The translations under genes and the position numbers were made by a program. A stretch of DNA of 64,000 nucleotides from an uncultured Marvinbryantia sp. (GTDB lineage Bacteria > Bacillota > Clostridia > Lachnospirales > Lachnospiraceae). The stretch spans positions 18,251 through 82,250 of the forward strand of contig CAKRRF010000006.1 in the NCBI GenBank assembly GCA_934394985.1, given 5' to 3'. Of the stretch, positions 1 through 8,696 are shown one piece after another. Positions within the stretch are counted from its first letter, which is position 1; the number at the start of each line of letters is the position of its first letter. A model generated the notes under the pieces. It had not been told where the DNA came from, made no database searches, and worked only from the letters and a program-made list of their open reading frames with translations.

Positions 1-419
1 CAGGAAGAGGTGTCAATACTGCAGAGACAGCAGCTACGATTGCAACAGGACGTCTGGGTATTTTCCATGGTATGAAGTCCTACTTCTGTCAGGATGAGTA
101 TGGACAGATTGCGCCGGTTTACTCTATTTCCGCAGGGCTGGATTATCCGGGCATTGGACCGGAACATGCACATCTTTATGATATGGGCAGAGCAGAATAT
201 GTACCGGTGACAGATGAAGAAGCGGTAGAAGCCTTTGAATATCTTTCCAGAACAGAAGGTATCATTCCGGCTATCGAAAGCGCTCATGCAGTAGCTTATG
301 CGAGAAAGCTGGCACCGACCATGAGTAAGGATCAGATCATTGTTATTACGATTTCCGGAAGGGGAGATAAGGACTGCGCGGCAATCGCCAGATACAGAGG
401 GGAGGATATTCATGAGTAA
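1..419 (+). CDS. trpB: Tryptophan synthase beta chain, C-terminal part
   Basis: This is the last ~139 codons of TrpB, the PLP enzyme that joins indole and serine to make tryptophan; the gene is cut by the window edge and the reading frame starts at base 3. The segment holds typical beta-chain C-terminal sequence, including [13 protein letters not shown] and the closing ISGRGDKD stretch that follows the PLP phosphate-binding region. The stop codon overlaps the start of trpA by 8 bases (ATGAGTAA), which implies translational coupling of the two subunits that form the alpha2-beta2 complex. The identification is secure; the N-terminal half with the PLP lysine is outside the window. Confidence 0.96.
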   Translation, partial: GRGVNTAETAATIATGRLGIFHGMKSYFCQDEYGQIAPVYSISAGLDYPGIGPEHAHLYDMGRAEYVPVTDEEAVEAFEYLSRTEGIIPAIESAHAVAYARKLAPTMSKDQIIVITISGRGDKDCAAIARYRGEDIHE

Positions 420-1188
420 CGTAAAAAAAGCATTTGAAAACGGAAAAGCATTTATTCCATTTATCACCTGTGGAGATCCGTCTCTGGAAATAACGGAACA
501 GCTGGTATATGCGGCAGAAGAGGCAGGCGCAGATCTGATCGAACTGGGTATTCCATTCTCCGACCCGACTGCAGAAGGTGTAGTCATTCAGGCGGCCAAT
601 ATCCGTGCCTTAAGCGGAGGAGTAACCACGGATAAGATCTTTGATATGGTGCGAAACATCCGCAAAAATACGCAGATTCCGCTGGTGTTTATGACCTATG
701 CCAATGTGGTATATTCCTACGGAACCGACCGCTTTTTGCAGACAGCTGCGCAGATCGGCATGGATGGGCTGATTCTTCCGGATGTGCCATTTGAAGAAAA
801 GGCAGAGTTTAACGAACCGTGTAAAAAATACGGTCTGGATCTGATTTCTCTGATAGCCCCTACCTCCCATGAGCGCATCTCCATGATTGCCAGAGAAGCC
901 AGTGGATTTGTTTACTGCGTCTCATCCCTGGGTGTAACCGGAGTGCGCAAAGAGATCACCACTGACATCGGAGCCATGGTGAAGCTGGTAAAAGAAGCAA
1001 AAGACATTCCATGCGCCATCGGATTCGGGATCTCCACACCAGAGCAGGCAGCAAAGATGGCAGCCGTGTCAGACGGAGCTATTGTGGGAAGTGCGATCGT
1101 CAAACTGTGCGGACAGTATGGAGAAGAATGCGTGCCGTATGTGAAAGAATACATCAGGGGAATGAAGGATGCGGTAAGGAACAGCTGA
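412..1188 (+). CDS. trpA: Tryptophan synthase alpha chain
   Basis: TrpA cleaves indole-3-glycerol phosphate to indole, which is channelled to TrpB. The protein has 258 residues, normal for the family, with the barrel motif [10 protein letters not shown] carrying the catalytic Glu44. The residue matching the second catalytic acid of the E. coli enzyme (Asp60) is Glu55 in the TAEG motif, a variant I recall from other clostridial TrpA proteins. Start ATG 412 is preceded by GGGGAGG at 399-405 and lies inside the trpB stop region. An upstream in-frame ATG at 340 lies deep inside trpB and is not used. It appears to be the last gene of the trp operon; a hairpin follows at 1236. Confidence 0.97.
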   Translation: MSNVKKAFENGKAFIPFITCGDPSLEITEQLVYAAEEAGADLIELGIPFSDPTAEGVVIQAANIRALSGGVTTDKIFDMVRNIRKNTQIPLVFMTYANVVYSYGTDRFLQTAAQIGMDGLILPDVPFEEKAEFNEPCKKYGLDLISLIAPTSHERISMIAREASGFVYCVSSLGVTGVRKEITTDIGAMVKLVKEAKDIPCAIGFGISTPEQAAKMAAVSDGAIVGSAIVKLCGQYGEECVPYVKEYIRGMKDAVRNS

Positions 1189-1235
1189 GGAACGGTTGTG
1201 CGTAGCAGGAAAATATGTGTTTTCAGATAAAGAAA

Positions 1236-1270
1236 CGGTACTTCGCAAAGGACAAAAATGCAAAGTACCG
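1236..1270. terminator. Hairpin between trpA and the convergent secreted-protein gene
   Basis: CGGTACTT at 1236-1243 pairs with AAGTACCG at 1263-1270, followed by TTATTAAATA rather than a clean T run. It sits between two convergent genes, so it probably ends both transcripts, though the weak T tail lowers confidence. Confidence 0.55.
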
Positions 1271-1299
1271 TTATTAAATATGGATGTGTTTACCAGTGC

Positions 1300-2172
1300 C
1301 TAACCTGCAACAGAGATCGAAGTATGTTTCACCATTTTTTTATTGGATGTATTTAACTTGATCCATCCTGTTTTACTTCCGGCTTTTACCTGAACGTAGA
1401 TGTTCTTTTTCACAATGGCCAGTTTTTTTACAGCGAATTTACTGTTCTTCTTAATAACAAATGCTTTTTTGGAAGAACCAGCAGATTTGTAGGTCTGGAT
1501 TTTCTGAGCTGCGGTAAAGGTTCTTGTAAAGTCTTCGCTGTCGGAAGGAATGATACCGACACCTGCCGAAACTGCTGTTGATTTCAGTGTGAATTTCTTT
1601 CCGGAATAAGAAAGCGGAAGTTTGAAAGCATTTACCTGGCCAAGATTCTTAGTTCCGAACCATCCACGCAGATAAATGGTATTTCCTTTTACGCTTGTTG
1701 CCTGGAAACCACCCCAGCAGCCATTACTGGTGATAAAGTTGTTTTTCACATACTGTTTCAGGTTTACCAGTTTTTTGTAATCCAGAACACGTTTCAGCTT
1801 ATTGTTCTTCATTTCATATAAGCCACAGTTAATCTTATCACCCTTTTCATAGGTAGTGATTTCGAAAAATGCTTTTTTGGAAAGCTGTACAACCTGGATA
1901 TTGATGCTGCCGGTAAGATACATTCTAACAATCTTATCATTTACTTTCAGTTCAATTTCATCACTGGTAGTTACGGTTTCAATTTTGTCTGCTTTGCCAT
2001 CTCCGGTGATATCAACGGAAGTAAGTGTGTCTGTTTCAGCACCTTCATCTGCCCAGGTGGACATTTCATAGACACCATTTCCGACCTTTGTTGCAGCCTG
2101 AGTGGTGGCACCGAGACCGAAGCAAAGCATACCGGATAAGAGACATATGGATAGTTTTTTGAATGCTTTCAT
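1300..2172 (-). CDS. Secreted protein of unknown function with SH3-like C-terminus
   Basis: I do not recognise a named family. The 290-residue protein starts with a clear signal peptide (MKAFKK, hydrophobic core, cleavage near TTQA-A at about residue 27). Residues ~50-65 contain DITGDGKADKIE, a calcium-loop-like stretch of the FG-GAP/VCBS kind. The last ~70 residues are Lys-rich and end in a motif with KTGWIKL, which resembles bacterial SH3 wall-binding folds and the C-termini of the other big secreted proteins of this window. The start follows GAGAGGGAATTAAATT on the minus strand. It is a single gene, convergent with trpA. A role at the cell surface is inferred only from the signal peptide and SH3-like end. 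Confidence 0.8.
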   Translation of the reverse strand: MKAFKKLSICLLSGMLCFGLGATTQAATKVGNGVYEMSTWADEGAETDTLTSVDITGDGKADKIETVTTSDEIELKVNDKIVRMYLTGSINIQVVQLSKKAFFEITTYEKGDKINCGLYEMKNNKLKRVLDYKKLVNLKQYVKNNFITSNGCWGGFQATSVKGNTIYLRGWFGTKNLGQVNAFKLPLSYSGKKFTLKSTAVSAGVGIIPSDSEDFTRTFTAAQKIQTYKSAGSSKKAFVIKKNSKFAVKKLAIVKKNIYVQVKAGSKTGWIKLNTSNKKMVKHTSISVAG

Positions 2173-2380
2173 AATTTAATTCCCTCTCTTTTTGATAGTT
2201 TGTTCAGGGTGTATTCTGACAGTTTTAGTGTAGCAAATATGTTACCTTAATACAAGGGAAATAAGCCTGTATATAAAATATGAAAATAATACTGAAAGAG
2301 ATTGAACATGCAGTATTGAAATACAGGAAAACCTGTGGTAGATTAAATTCAGAACACATAGAGAAAAGAGGTTGGATAAT

Positions 2381-2818
2381 ATGGAATTAGCAACATTACA
2401 GTCTGCCATGATCGCAGCAATGAAAGCAAAGGACAAGCCACGAAAGGATGCTATTTCCGCACTGGTTTCCGCAGTGAAAAAAGCAGGAATCGATGCAGGA
2501 TGCAGAGAAGATATTCCGACATCTATGGTAGATCAGGTAATCTTAAAAGAGCTGAAGTCTGTAAAAGAGCAGATTGATACCTGCCCGGACAGCAGAGCAG
2601 ACCTGAAGGAAGAATATCAGTTCCGTTATGATGTAATGCAGGAATTTGCACCTCAGCAGATGTCAGCAGAAGAGGTAAAAGCAGTGCTGCAGGAAAAATT
2701 CGCAGAGGTACTGGCCACAAAGAACAAAGGAATGATCATGAAGAGTGTTATGGCTGAACTGAAAGGAAAAGCAGACGGCAAGGTGATCAATCAGGTGGTT
2801 GCAGAGCTGTGTAAATAA
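2381..2818 (+). CDS. GatB/YqeY domain protein
   Basis: This 145-residue protein matches the YqeY family, which shares the tail domain of the GatB amidotransferase subunit; YqeY proteins are thought to act near tRNA or translation but have no firm function. The all-helical layout, RKDAISALVSAVKKAGID near the N-terminus and the GKADGKVINQVV end are typical. ATG 2381 is chosen over TTG 2372 because AGAGG at 2366-2370 is about ten bases from the ATG but touches the TTG. It is a lone gene closed by a strong hairpin. Confidence 0.88.
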   Translation: MELATLQSAMIAAMKAKDKPRKDAISALVSAVKKAGIDAGCREDIPTSMVDQVILKELKSVKEQIDTCPDSRADLKEEYQFRYDVMQEFAPQQMSAEEVKAVLQEKFAEVLATKNKGMIMKSVMAELKGKADGKVINQVVAELCK

Positions 2819-2857
2819 GAAAAAGATAGGTTGTTTATCAATAGAAGATCATAAGAG

Positions 2858-2890
2858 AAGGCTGTCGGTTTTGAAAACCGACAGCCTTTT
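2858..2890. terminator. Strong bidirectional terminator
   Basis: AAGGCTGTCGG and CCGACAGCCTT form a perfect stem with GTTTT/AAAAC extension, then TTTT. It lies between yqeY (+) and the UroD-family gene (-) and can serve both. Confidence 0.88.
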
Positions 2891-2896
2891 GAATGC

Positions 2897-3937
2897 TTAG
2901 AACATGAGTACTTCTGGTAAACGTGCTGCTTCAATATCTTCTTTTTTCAGATTGAAATGTTCACAGTTGTAAGCATCAATTTCTTCGCCAAGTGTAGTAT
3001 ATACGCCTTTGAATACAGAACCAGGGCCACCTTGTGCAATACAAGGGATAAAGTATTTATTTCCGCATTCTCCTAAAGTTTTATCGACTACTTTTCGGAT
3101 ATCTTCGCGGTTCCAACCTTCGTAATCAACGAGACAATTTTCGATACCACCCATGAAAGAAATCTTTCCACCGTATTTCTTGATTAATTCTGGAAGATTG
3201 TTGGTAGAGAAGCATCCCTGCCAGATATCAATACCCATTTCGATCATATCTGGAACCAAAGTTGCTGCATAACTGTCAGAATGATGGATAACAATATCTA
3301 CACCATGATCATGATAATATCCGTAAATTTCTTTGTACGGTTCTACAAAGAATTCTTCAAACATAGCCGGTGACATAAAAGTAGTTTTCTGACCACCCCA
3401 GTCATCATGATGGAAGAGAGTATCAGGATGTAATTTATCACAGATCAGTTCTGCGAGACGAAGTTCGTATTCTGTCAGATATTTGATCAGATCATGCATT
3501 TCATCCGGATATTCAATCAGGTTCTGAAGAGTGTTTACGATTTCGCCAAGGTGATGGCACTGTTCAAATAATCCAGGTGCTACGAAAGCTGCTTTTAATG
3601 CTTTGGTCGTATCTACAGCATCATACTGAGCTTTGAACATATCCCATTCTTCATTTGAAAAATCAAGAGATGGGGCATGCACATATTTCTGCCATTGTTC
3701 AATATCCTGAATAACAACTTTGTCCGGAGTATGTACAGGGAAACCAGCTGGAACATTTACAGGAAAACTATATGTTACACCCCAGGCATTCTTGCAATCC
3801 GGTTCACCTCTTTTTGGACGAGGACTGTGCAGTCCGGATGGATTCATAAGCAGTTTGACAAATTCATATTGGTTTACAAAACGATCAGGATTTCCACCGT
3901 GAATACATTCTAATAAGTTTTCTTTTGCTGTTAACAT
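2897..3937 (-). CDS. Uroporphyrinogen decarboxylase-family protein
   Basis: The 346-residue protein belongs to the UroD/HemE superfamily fold, which also contains corrinoid and coenzyme M methyltransferases such as MtaA and CmuA. It keeps the barrel pattern with HHSDS near residue 220, FMGGIEN and a late IPCIAQGGPGS loop. The zinc-ligand HxC pattern of MtaA-type enzymes is not visible, so it is neither clearly a haem enzyme nor a standard methyltransferase. It sits 60 bases downstream of a GPH-family permease and is probably cotranscribed with it. Inferred role: handling of the imported compound, possibly a methylated or glycosylated plant metabolite. The start follows TAAGGAGGAATTACCAT. Confidence 0.85.
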   Translation of the reverse strand: MLTAKENLLECIHGGNPDRFVNQYEFVKLLMNPSGLHSPRPKRGEPDCKNAWGVTYSFPVNVPAGFPVHTPDKVVIQDIEQWQKYVHAPSLDFSNEEWDMFKAQYDAVDTTKALKAAFVAPGLFEQCHHLGEIVNTLQNLIEYPDEMHDLIKYLTEYELRLAELICDKLHPDTLFHHDDWGGQKTTFMSPAMFEEFFVEPYKEIYGYYHDHGVDIVIHHSDSYAATLVPDMIEMGIDIWQGCFSTNNLPELIKKYGGKISFMGGIENCLVDYEGWNREDIRKVVDKTLGECGNKYFIPCIAQGGPGSVFKGVYTTLGEEIDAYNCEHFNLKKEDIEAARLPEVLMF

Positions 3938-3997
3938 ATGGTAATTCCTCCTTATTATTTACTATTATTTATTTACTGTTTTTGTTTTTTAAGTTGA

Positions 3998-5398
3998 TCA
4001 GGCTCTTCTGCTTGCAATTTCAGCTGAATATGTTTCAATATCGCTGTCTTTTAATCGGTAACCAAAGGTAATGATAACCAGAGCAACTAACAGAAGAATT
4101 GCCGGGATTACGGTAAAACCGACTGCAATACCATTTTTAACGGAATCAGAAGCCTCTTCTACAGCGATAGCTGGGCTGAATCCTGTAATACCAAGTACAG
4201 TAGAGATAAAAATACCTCTGGTGATAACTGCAAGTTTGATTGGTACATTCAGAAATCCCATAACAGCACCGGTACAGTTGACACCTGTTTTGTATTCACT
4301 GTAGATGGAGCAGTTTGCCAGCATCGGGATAGTCATGGAGGTCACAAATGCTGCAAAGAAACCACCGATTGACATCAGGATGATGACGACAGTTGGTGTA
4401 TTTCTGAAAACATAGGATGCAAAATACAGTACAGAAATACAAATCAATGCAATAGAGAAAGTTCCTTTTGAGGAAAGCTTCTTTGCAACTTTTCGACAAA
4501 CAACAGAACCGAGAACTCCGGTAATGTTAGAGAATAACAGGAATCTTGTCAGGAATTTCGGATCCAGTGCAATATAATTTCCGTAATAAACTGCGAATGC
4601 CGAGAAACAGAAACTGTACATCATATAAAACAGATAAGCACCAAGAACACCGAGAACCTGTGGATTGGATGCGATAGCAGTTCCAATACCAGCCTGTTTA
4701 CCACCGCTTTCTTTTTTGGCAGCGGCTTCTTTTGCCATACGTTCCAGTTCTTCTGCACCGGTTTCCTCATATCCGCTGAACATGATAAAGTGTGCGAAAT
4801 AGAACGCTGCCATGATAGCACCAAGTGCGAATGCTGTAGCTGCATAAGCATTATGTTCGCCAAGTTTTGCAGTAAAGAATGCAACAAGACCAGGACCCAC
4901 ATAAGAGTAAGTCATTCTTGCTACATAAGTCCAAAGAGTTCGAACAGATGAAAGAGCATTTCGATCATCGGCGGAACTGGAAGCAATATTGACCATTGCC
5001 ATGTTTGCAACATATGGGATATTCCAGGCAATGTGACTGGATACCGTACCAATGATAATGATGGCAGCAGCACCGACGCCGGTTCCTATATTCTTAAATT
5101 GGAAAAGATACAGGAATGGAACAACCCATGGCAGAATCACCAGCCAGGAACGATAACGACCCCATTTCAGAGGTTTCATTTTGTTTAACATAATGCCATA
5201 TGTCCAGGATAAGGCTGCATCAATTACACTTCCGATGGTCTGAATGACAGTTACAAGAGCTAATGGAAACTGTGCAATATTTGTCAGGAAATATGCATAA
5301 TAATAAGTCTCAATATTTGTCATCCAGTTAAAACCGAGATCACCAACACCAAAGAATGTTTTTAATCCTTTACTGATCGGTTTTTTTTGTTTTGCCAT
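3998..5398 (-). CDS. GPH-family MFS transporter (sugar or glycoside:cation symporter)
   Basis: This 466-residue membrane protein has about twelve hydrophobic helices and the MFS_2/GPH layout (GVGDLGFNWM near the N-terminus, a charged central loop after helix 6, ATG start after AGGAGGTGTTGTT). The family imports sugars, glycosides or uronides with Na+ or H+. The only partner is the UroD-family gene downstream, so the substrate is unknown; a methylated glycoside or aromatic is an inference from that pairing. Regulation may act through the palindrome at 5445-5460 just upstream. Confidence 0.88.
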   Translation of the reverse strand: MAKQKKPISKGLKTFFGVGDLGFNWMTNIETYYYAYFLTNIAQFPLALVTVIQTIGSVIDAALSWTYGIMLNKMKPLKWGRYRSWLVILPWVVPFLYLFQFKNIGTGVGAAAIIIIGTVSSHIAWNIPYVANMAMVNIASSSADDRNALSSVRTLWTYVARMTYSYVGPGLVAFFTAKLGEHNAYAATAFALGAIMAAFYFAHFIMFSGYEETGAEELERMAKEAAAKKESGGKQAGIGTAIASNPQVLGVLGAYLFYMMYSFCFSAFAVYYGNYIALDPKFLTRFLLFSNITGVLGSVVCRKVAKKLSSKGTFSIALICISVLYFASYVFRNTPTVVIILMSIGGFFAAFVTSMTIPMLANCSIYSEYKTGVNCTGAVMGFLNVPIKLAVITRGIFISTVLGITGFSPAIAVEEASDSVKNGIAVGFTVIPAILLLVALVIITFGYRLKDSDIETYSAEIASRRA

Positions 5399-5444
5399 AA
5401 CAACACCTCCTAATACATTTCTCTCTTACGTCTCTTTTATTATG

Positions 5445-5460
5445 TTAAGAATATTCTTAA
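5445..5460. promoter_or_regulatory. 16-bp perfect palindrome upstream of the GPH/UroD pair
   Basis: TTAAGAATATTCTTAA reads the same on both strands and lies 47 bases before the permease start, in an AT-rich 249-base divergent region shared with the MATE gene. This is a typical operator position. A second short inverted repeat, GTGAC-N6-GTCAC, sits at 5600-5615 nearer the MATE gene. I see no clear consensus promoter here. Confidence 0.5.
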
Positions 5461-5646
5461 GTACTGTCACTATTGTATAAAAAATATAAAAAATACACCT
5501 TGTGTTTTAGTACAAAAAAATAAAAAAATAAAAGGTATAAATTCGTACTGTGATACCAAAAATGGACAAATGAGAATGTATTACAATAAAAGTGAAGAAG
5601 TGACATCATCGTCACATTCAAGTCAAAATAAGCAGGAGAAATCAAG

Positions 5647-7017
5647 ATGGAGAGAAAAAGCGAAGGACAGGTTTCTATGGTACGTGATCTGACAAATGGA
5701 AGTGTTACAAAACAGATCGTCATGTTTGCCATGCCGCTGTTTGTGGCGAATGCGCTCCAGGCAGTTTATAATCTGGTGGATATGGTAGTCGTTGGGCAGG
5801 TGATAGGAGGAAGCGGTATGTCAGCAGTATCCATAGGAGGGGATGTACTGCATTTACTGACATTTCTTGCGATGGGGTTTGCTTCTGCCGGTCAGGTCAT
5901 CATATCTCAATATGTGGGAGCTAAAAAACACGATATGATCAGTAAAATGATTGGAACGATGTTTACGTTTTTGTTTACAATTGCACTACTGATGGCGGTT
6001 GTTTGTTATCTGTTTCGTTATCAGATCCTGGATCTTCTAAATACACCGGCGGAGTCATATCAATATACGATGGATTATATGGTAATATGTATTTGCGGGC
6101 TTGGGTTTATATATGGATACAATATTGTGTCTGCTATTTTAAGAGGAATGGGAGATTCCAGAAGACCATTTGTCTTTATTGCAATTGCAGCGATTATCAA
6201 TACCATACTGGATATTTATTTCGTGGTATTCTGCAAAATGGGAGTTGCGGGAGCAGCCTTGGCAACAGTGATAGGACAGGGAATCAGTTTTTTGATTTCT
6301 CTGATCTATTTATACAGAAAAAAAGAAGAGTTTGGATTTGATTTTTGCAGAAAAAGCTTTCGGATAACAGGTGAAGTATTAAAGCCACTTTTAGTCTTGG
6401 GGATTCCAATGGCCATTCAGTCTGCTGCAATCAATATATCAAAAATCGTACTGACAGCATGGATCAATGCAGAAGGTGTTATTTATTCTGCTTTAGCAGG
6501 AATTTATAACAAATCTTCTATGATGATGGGGATTGTATCGAATTCTTTTACCACAGCAGGAAGCACGATGACAGGACAGAGTATTGGTGCAAAAAAATAT
6601 GACAGAGTGCCGAAAATACTGAAAGTAGTATTAACCATCAGTCTGGTCATTGCAATGTCTGCATCTGTAGCGTTATTCTGTTTCCCGAATGTCATTTTCA
6701 CTATGTTTACCAACGATCCGGAGGTGTTGGAAAAGGCAACATTGGTAGTGATGCCGGTTATTTTAAATTTCTTTGGATGCGCAACAAGAGCAGGAGCCTT
6801 TTCGTTGATTAACGGATCAGGTAATTCCAGATTGAATCTGTTAGTCGCACTGATTGATGGAATCATGGGGCGTATTGGATTGGCTGCCTTGTTTGGATAT
6901 GTGCTGAAATGGTACAGTACAGGATTTTGGTATGGTGATGCGGTGGCTGGATTTGCACCGATTCTGATAGGAACCGTATTTTTCCTGTCAGGAAGATGGA
7001 GAAAAGGTGTGCAGTAA
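5647..7017 (+). CDS. MATE family multidrug/metabolite efflux transporter
   Basis: The 456-residue protein has twelve predicted membrane helices in two halves with the MATE pattern (DLTNGSVTKQIVMFAMPLFVAN start, VDMVVVGQ in helix 2, later GSTMTGQSIGAKK matching the first-half ISQYVGAKK). MATE proteins export cationic drugs or metabolites using Na+ or H+ gradients. The start has AGGAGAAATCAAG before it. It is a single gene facing away from the GPH/UroD pair; its stop codon lies inside the terminator stem. Confidence 0.93.
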   Translation: MERKSEGQVSMVRDLTNGSVTKQIVMFAMPLFVANALQAVYNLVDMVVVGQVIGGSGMSAVSIGGDVLHLLTFLAMGFASAGQVIISQYVGAKKHDMISKMIGTMFTFLFTIALLMAVVCYLFRYQILDLLNTPAESYQYTMDYMVICICGLGFIYGYNIVSAILRGMGDSRRPFVFIAIAAIINTILDIYFVVFCKMGVAGAALATVIGQGISFLISLIYLYRKKEEFGFDFCRKSFRITGEVLKPLLVLGIPMAIQSAAINISKIVLTAWINAEGVIYSALAGIYNKSSMMMGIVSNSFTTAGSTMTGQSIGAKKYDRVPKILKVVLTISLVIAMSASVALFCFPNVIFTMFTNDPEVLEKATLVVMPVILNFFGCATRAGAFSLINGSGNSRLNLLVALIDGIMGRIGLAALFGYVLKWYSTGFWYGDAVAGFAPILIGTVFFLSGRWRKGVQ

Positions 7018-7034
7018 AAAGTGCACACCTTTTT
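7006..7034. terminator. Bidirectional terminator overlapping the MATE stop codon
   Basis: GGTGTGCA (7006-7013) pairs with TGCACACC (7022-7029), then TTTTT; the other strand also ends in TTTT. It separates two convergent genes only 26 bases apart. Confidence 0.85.
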
Positions 7035-7043
7035 GACAGAAAT

Positions 7044-8540
7044 TCAGATGTTTATATTTAATGGAATCCCTCTCTTTTCTAAAATATGTAAGACACGGAT
7101 GGAAAGCCGGATATAATCCATTGTGTAAGAATCATTTGAATGGTAATGCAGAGATTCCTGGATTTTATTAATGCGGTATACCAGAGTGTTTCGATGAAGA
7201 TGCAATTGTTCAGCGGCCTTTTTCAGAGAACGACTGTTTTCCAGGTAACAGATGTAAGTATCAAGTTTATGATCATTATCCTGTTTCCGCTCCCGCCATA
7301 GACGAAGAATATCAGGATGAATCGCATACATATTTTTTCCAAGATTACCAGAAGTAATCAGATATTCGATAGCACAATCATAAAAAGATACACACTGTTT
7401 TTCAGAGTTTGCGTCAGAAGAATGGTAAAGCAGCATCAGATCCATTGCATAATCAGCCTGTTCTCGAAGATAACACAGATGATAGATTCCCTGAAATTCC
7501 AGACTTTCTGTGAGAAGAAAACGATTGTATCTGGAAAGATTAAAAAGTCCGTCTTTTATAAGGCTGTCAGGAGTCAGATTTAGATTTTCCACAACATAGA
7601 GTTCTCCGCCTTTTTCTCTTTTTAGAACACAGCAGCCAAATGTATTTCTCCGTAATGTTTCCAGAAAGAAACGTTCTTTAACAGCAAGGTTATCGCCCTG
7701 TTCCTGAATTTTGATTTTATAAATTTTATAATAATCGTCGCTTTTCCAGTTCATGTAGGAAAGAAGGAAAGACAGACTTTGGATATTCGTGCCTGTGCCA
7801 TCCAGAAGATTTCCGATACAGTCGAAATTATTGTCAGACAGGGGGCGGTCTTTTGACTTTTGCTCTGCCAGTGGCAGGCGTAATTCGTTTACCAGAATAT
7901 TCAGGAGCTGCACATCTCCCTGATTAAATTTTCGTTCTTTTTCCAGAATCATAAGGCGACCACAGATTTTGTCACGGAAACGAATAGGACTGGACATGGT
8001 ATGATCCATATCATTCTGGGTAAAAGAAGAAAGTTGGGCATATTCGATATCTCTTAGCGTATTATTATGTCTCATGCTCTGGAAATTTTCCATGGACGGA
8101 TAACCAAATTCTTTTAGATATTGCCATTCTTTTCCCATTTCTTCGTTGGAATACTTTCGACTCATAGCAAGCACCTGATGCCCACCGTTAAAAAGCAAAA
8201 TTGGATTATGGAATACATTCCATGAAAGGTCAATGACTTTCTGATAATAATATCCATTCAAATAATGTTTGATATCATCTATCCAATCCTGATAAAAATC
8301 AAATACGCTCTGAATTAGTTCCAGTCCCTGCGTCATGGACATGTTTTTTATGATAATCTGATTGGTAATATCAGAAGCATCATAACAAATCACATTGGAG
8401 CCACGTGCTGTGACAACAGCACAATCATTGGCATATACCTGGCGGGCACTTTTTAACACTTGTTTTGCATCGGTTTTTATATGAAGTTCCATGTCAAAGG
8501 AAGTCAGTCGGTTTGCAATCATCCACATACTCAATTTCAT
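7044..8540 (-). CDS. PucR-family transcriptional regulator
   Basis: The 498-residue protein ends in a PucR-type helix-turn-helix: SRSLKKAAEQLHLHRNTLVYRI at about residues 445-465, a family hallmark. The N-terminal 400 residues look like the sensory/GGDEF-like spacer usual in CdaR/PucR activators. It is divergent from araA, with 156 bases between the two starts, so araA is the natural first target; regulation of the GPH/UroD pair is also possible. Its start follows no perfect ribosome site (GAAAGTATGGTGGTATCGTT), so the exact N-terminus is less sure; an internal Met at residue 5 is an alternative. Confidence 0.85.
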   Translation of the reverse strand: MKLSMWMIANRLTSFDMELHIKTDAKQVLKSARQVYANDCAVVTARGSNVICYDASDITNQIIIKNMSMTQGLELIQSVFDFYQDWIDDIKHYLNGYYYQKVIDLSWNVFHNPILLFNGGHQVLAMSRKYSNEEMGKEWQYLKEFGYPSMENFQSMRHNNTLRDIEYAQLSSFTQNDMDHTMSSPIRFRDKICGRLMILEKERKFNQGDVQLLNILVNELRLPLAEQKSKDRPLSDNNFDCIGNLLDGTGTNIQSLSFLLSYMNWKSDDYYKIYKIKIQEQGDNLAVKERFFLETLRRNTFGCCVLKREKGGELYVVENLNLTPDSLIKDGLFNLSRYNRFLLTESLEFQGIYHLCYLREQADYAMDLMLLYHSSDANSEKQCVSFYDCAIEYLITSGNLGKNMYAIHPDILRLWRERKQDNDHKLDTYICYLENSRSLKKAAEQLHLHRNTLVYRINKIQESLHYHSNDSYTMDYIRLSIRVLHILEKRGIPLNINI

Positions 8541-8599
8541 AACGATACCACCATACTTTCGTGTTTATTTTTGCAGTATTACAAAATTATTCAACCAAA

Positions 8600-8644
8600 T
8601 TCACAAAATCGTCCCTTGTGAAAAAAAATTAATAAAGTTATAGT
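8600..8644 (+). promoter_or_regulatory. araA promoter with inverted repeat over the -35
   Basis: A candidate promoter reads TTGTGA (8616-8621), 17 bases, TATAGT (8639-8644). TTCACAA at 8600-8606 and TTGTGAA at 8616-8622 form a perfect 7-base inverted repeat with 9 bases between, and the right arm covers the -35. That layout suggests control of the arabinose operon by a dimeric regulator or a catabolite signal. Confidence 0.55.
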
Positions 8645-8696
8645 TAGTATATCATTTGATACAGAATTATTGTAAAATAAATGGAGGATGGCATCA

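Noticed and set aside
412..1188. TrpA as an inactive variant because the second catalytic acid is Glu, not Asp
   Set aside because: Glu at this place keeps the acid and, as far as I recall, is seen in other clostridial TrpA proteins; all else is intact.
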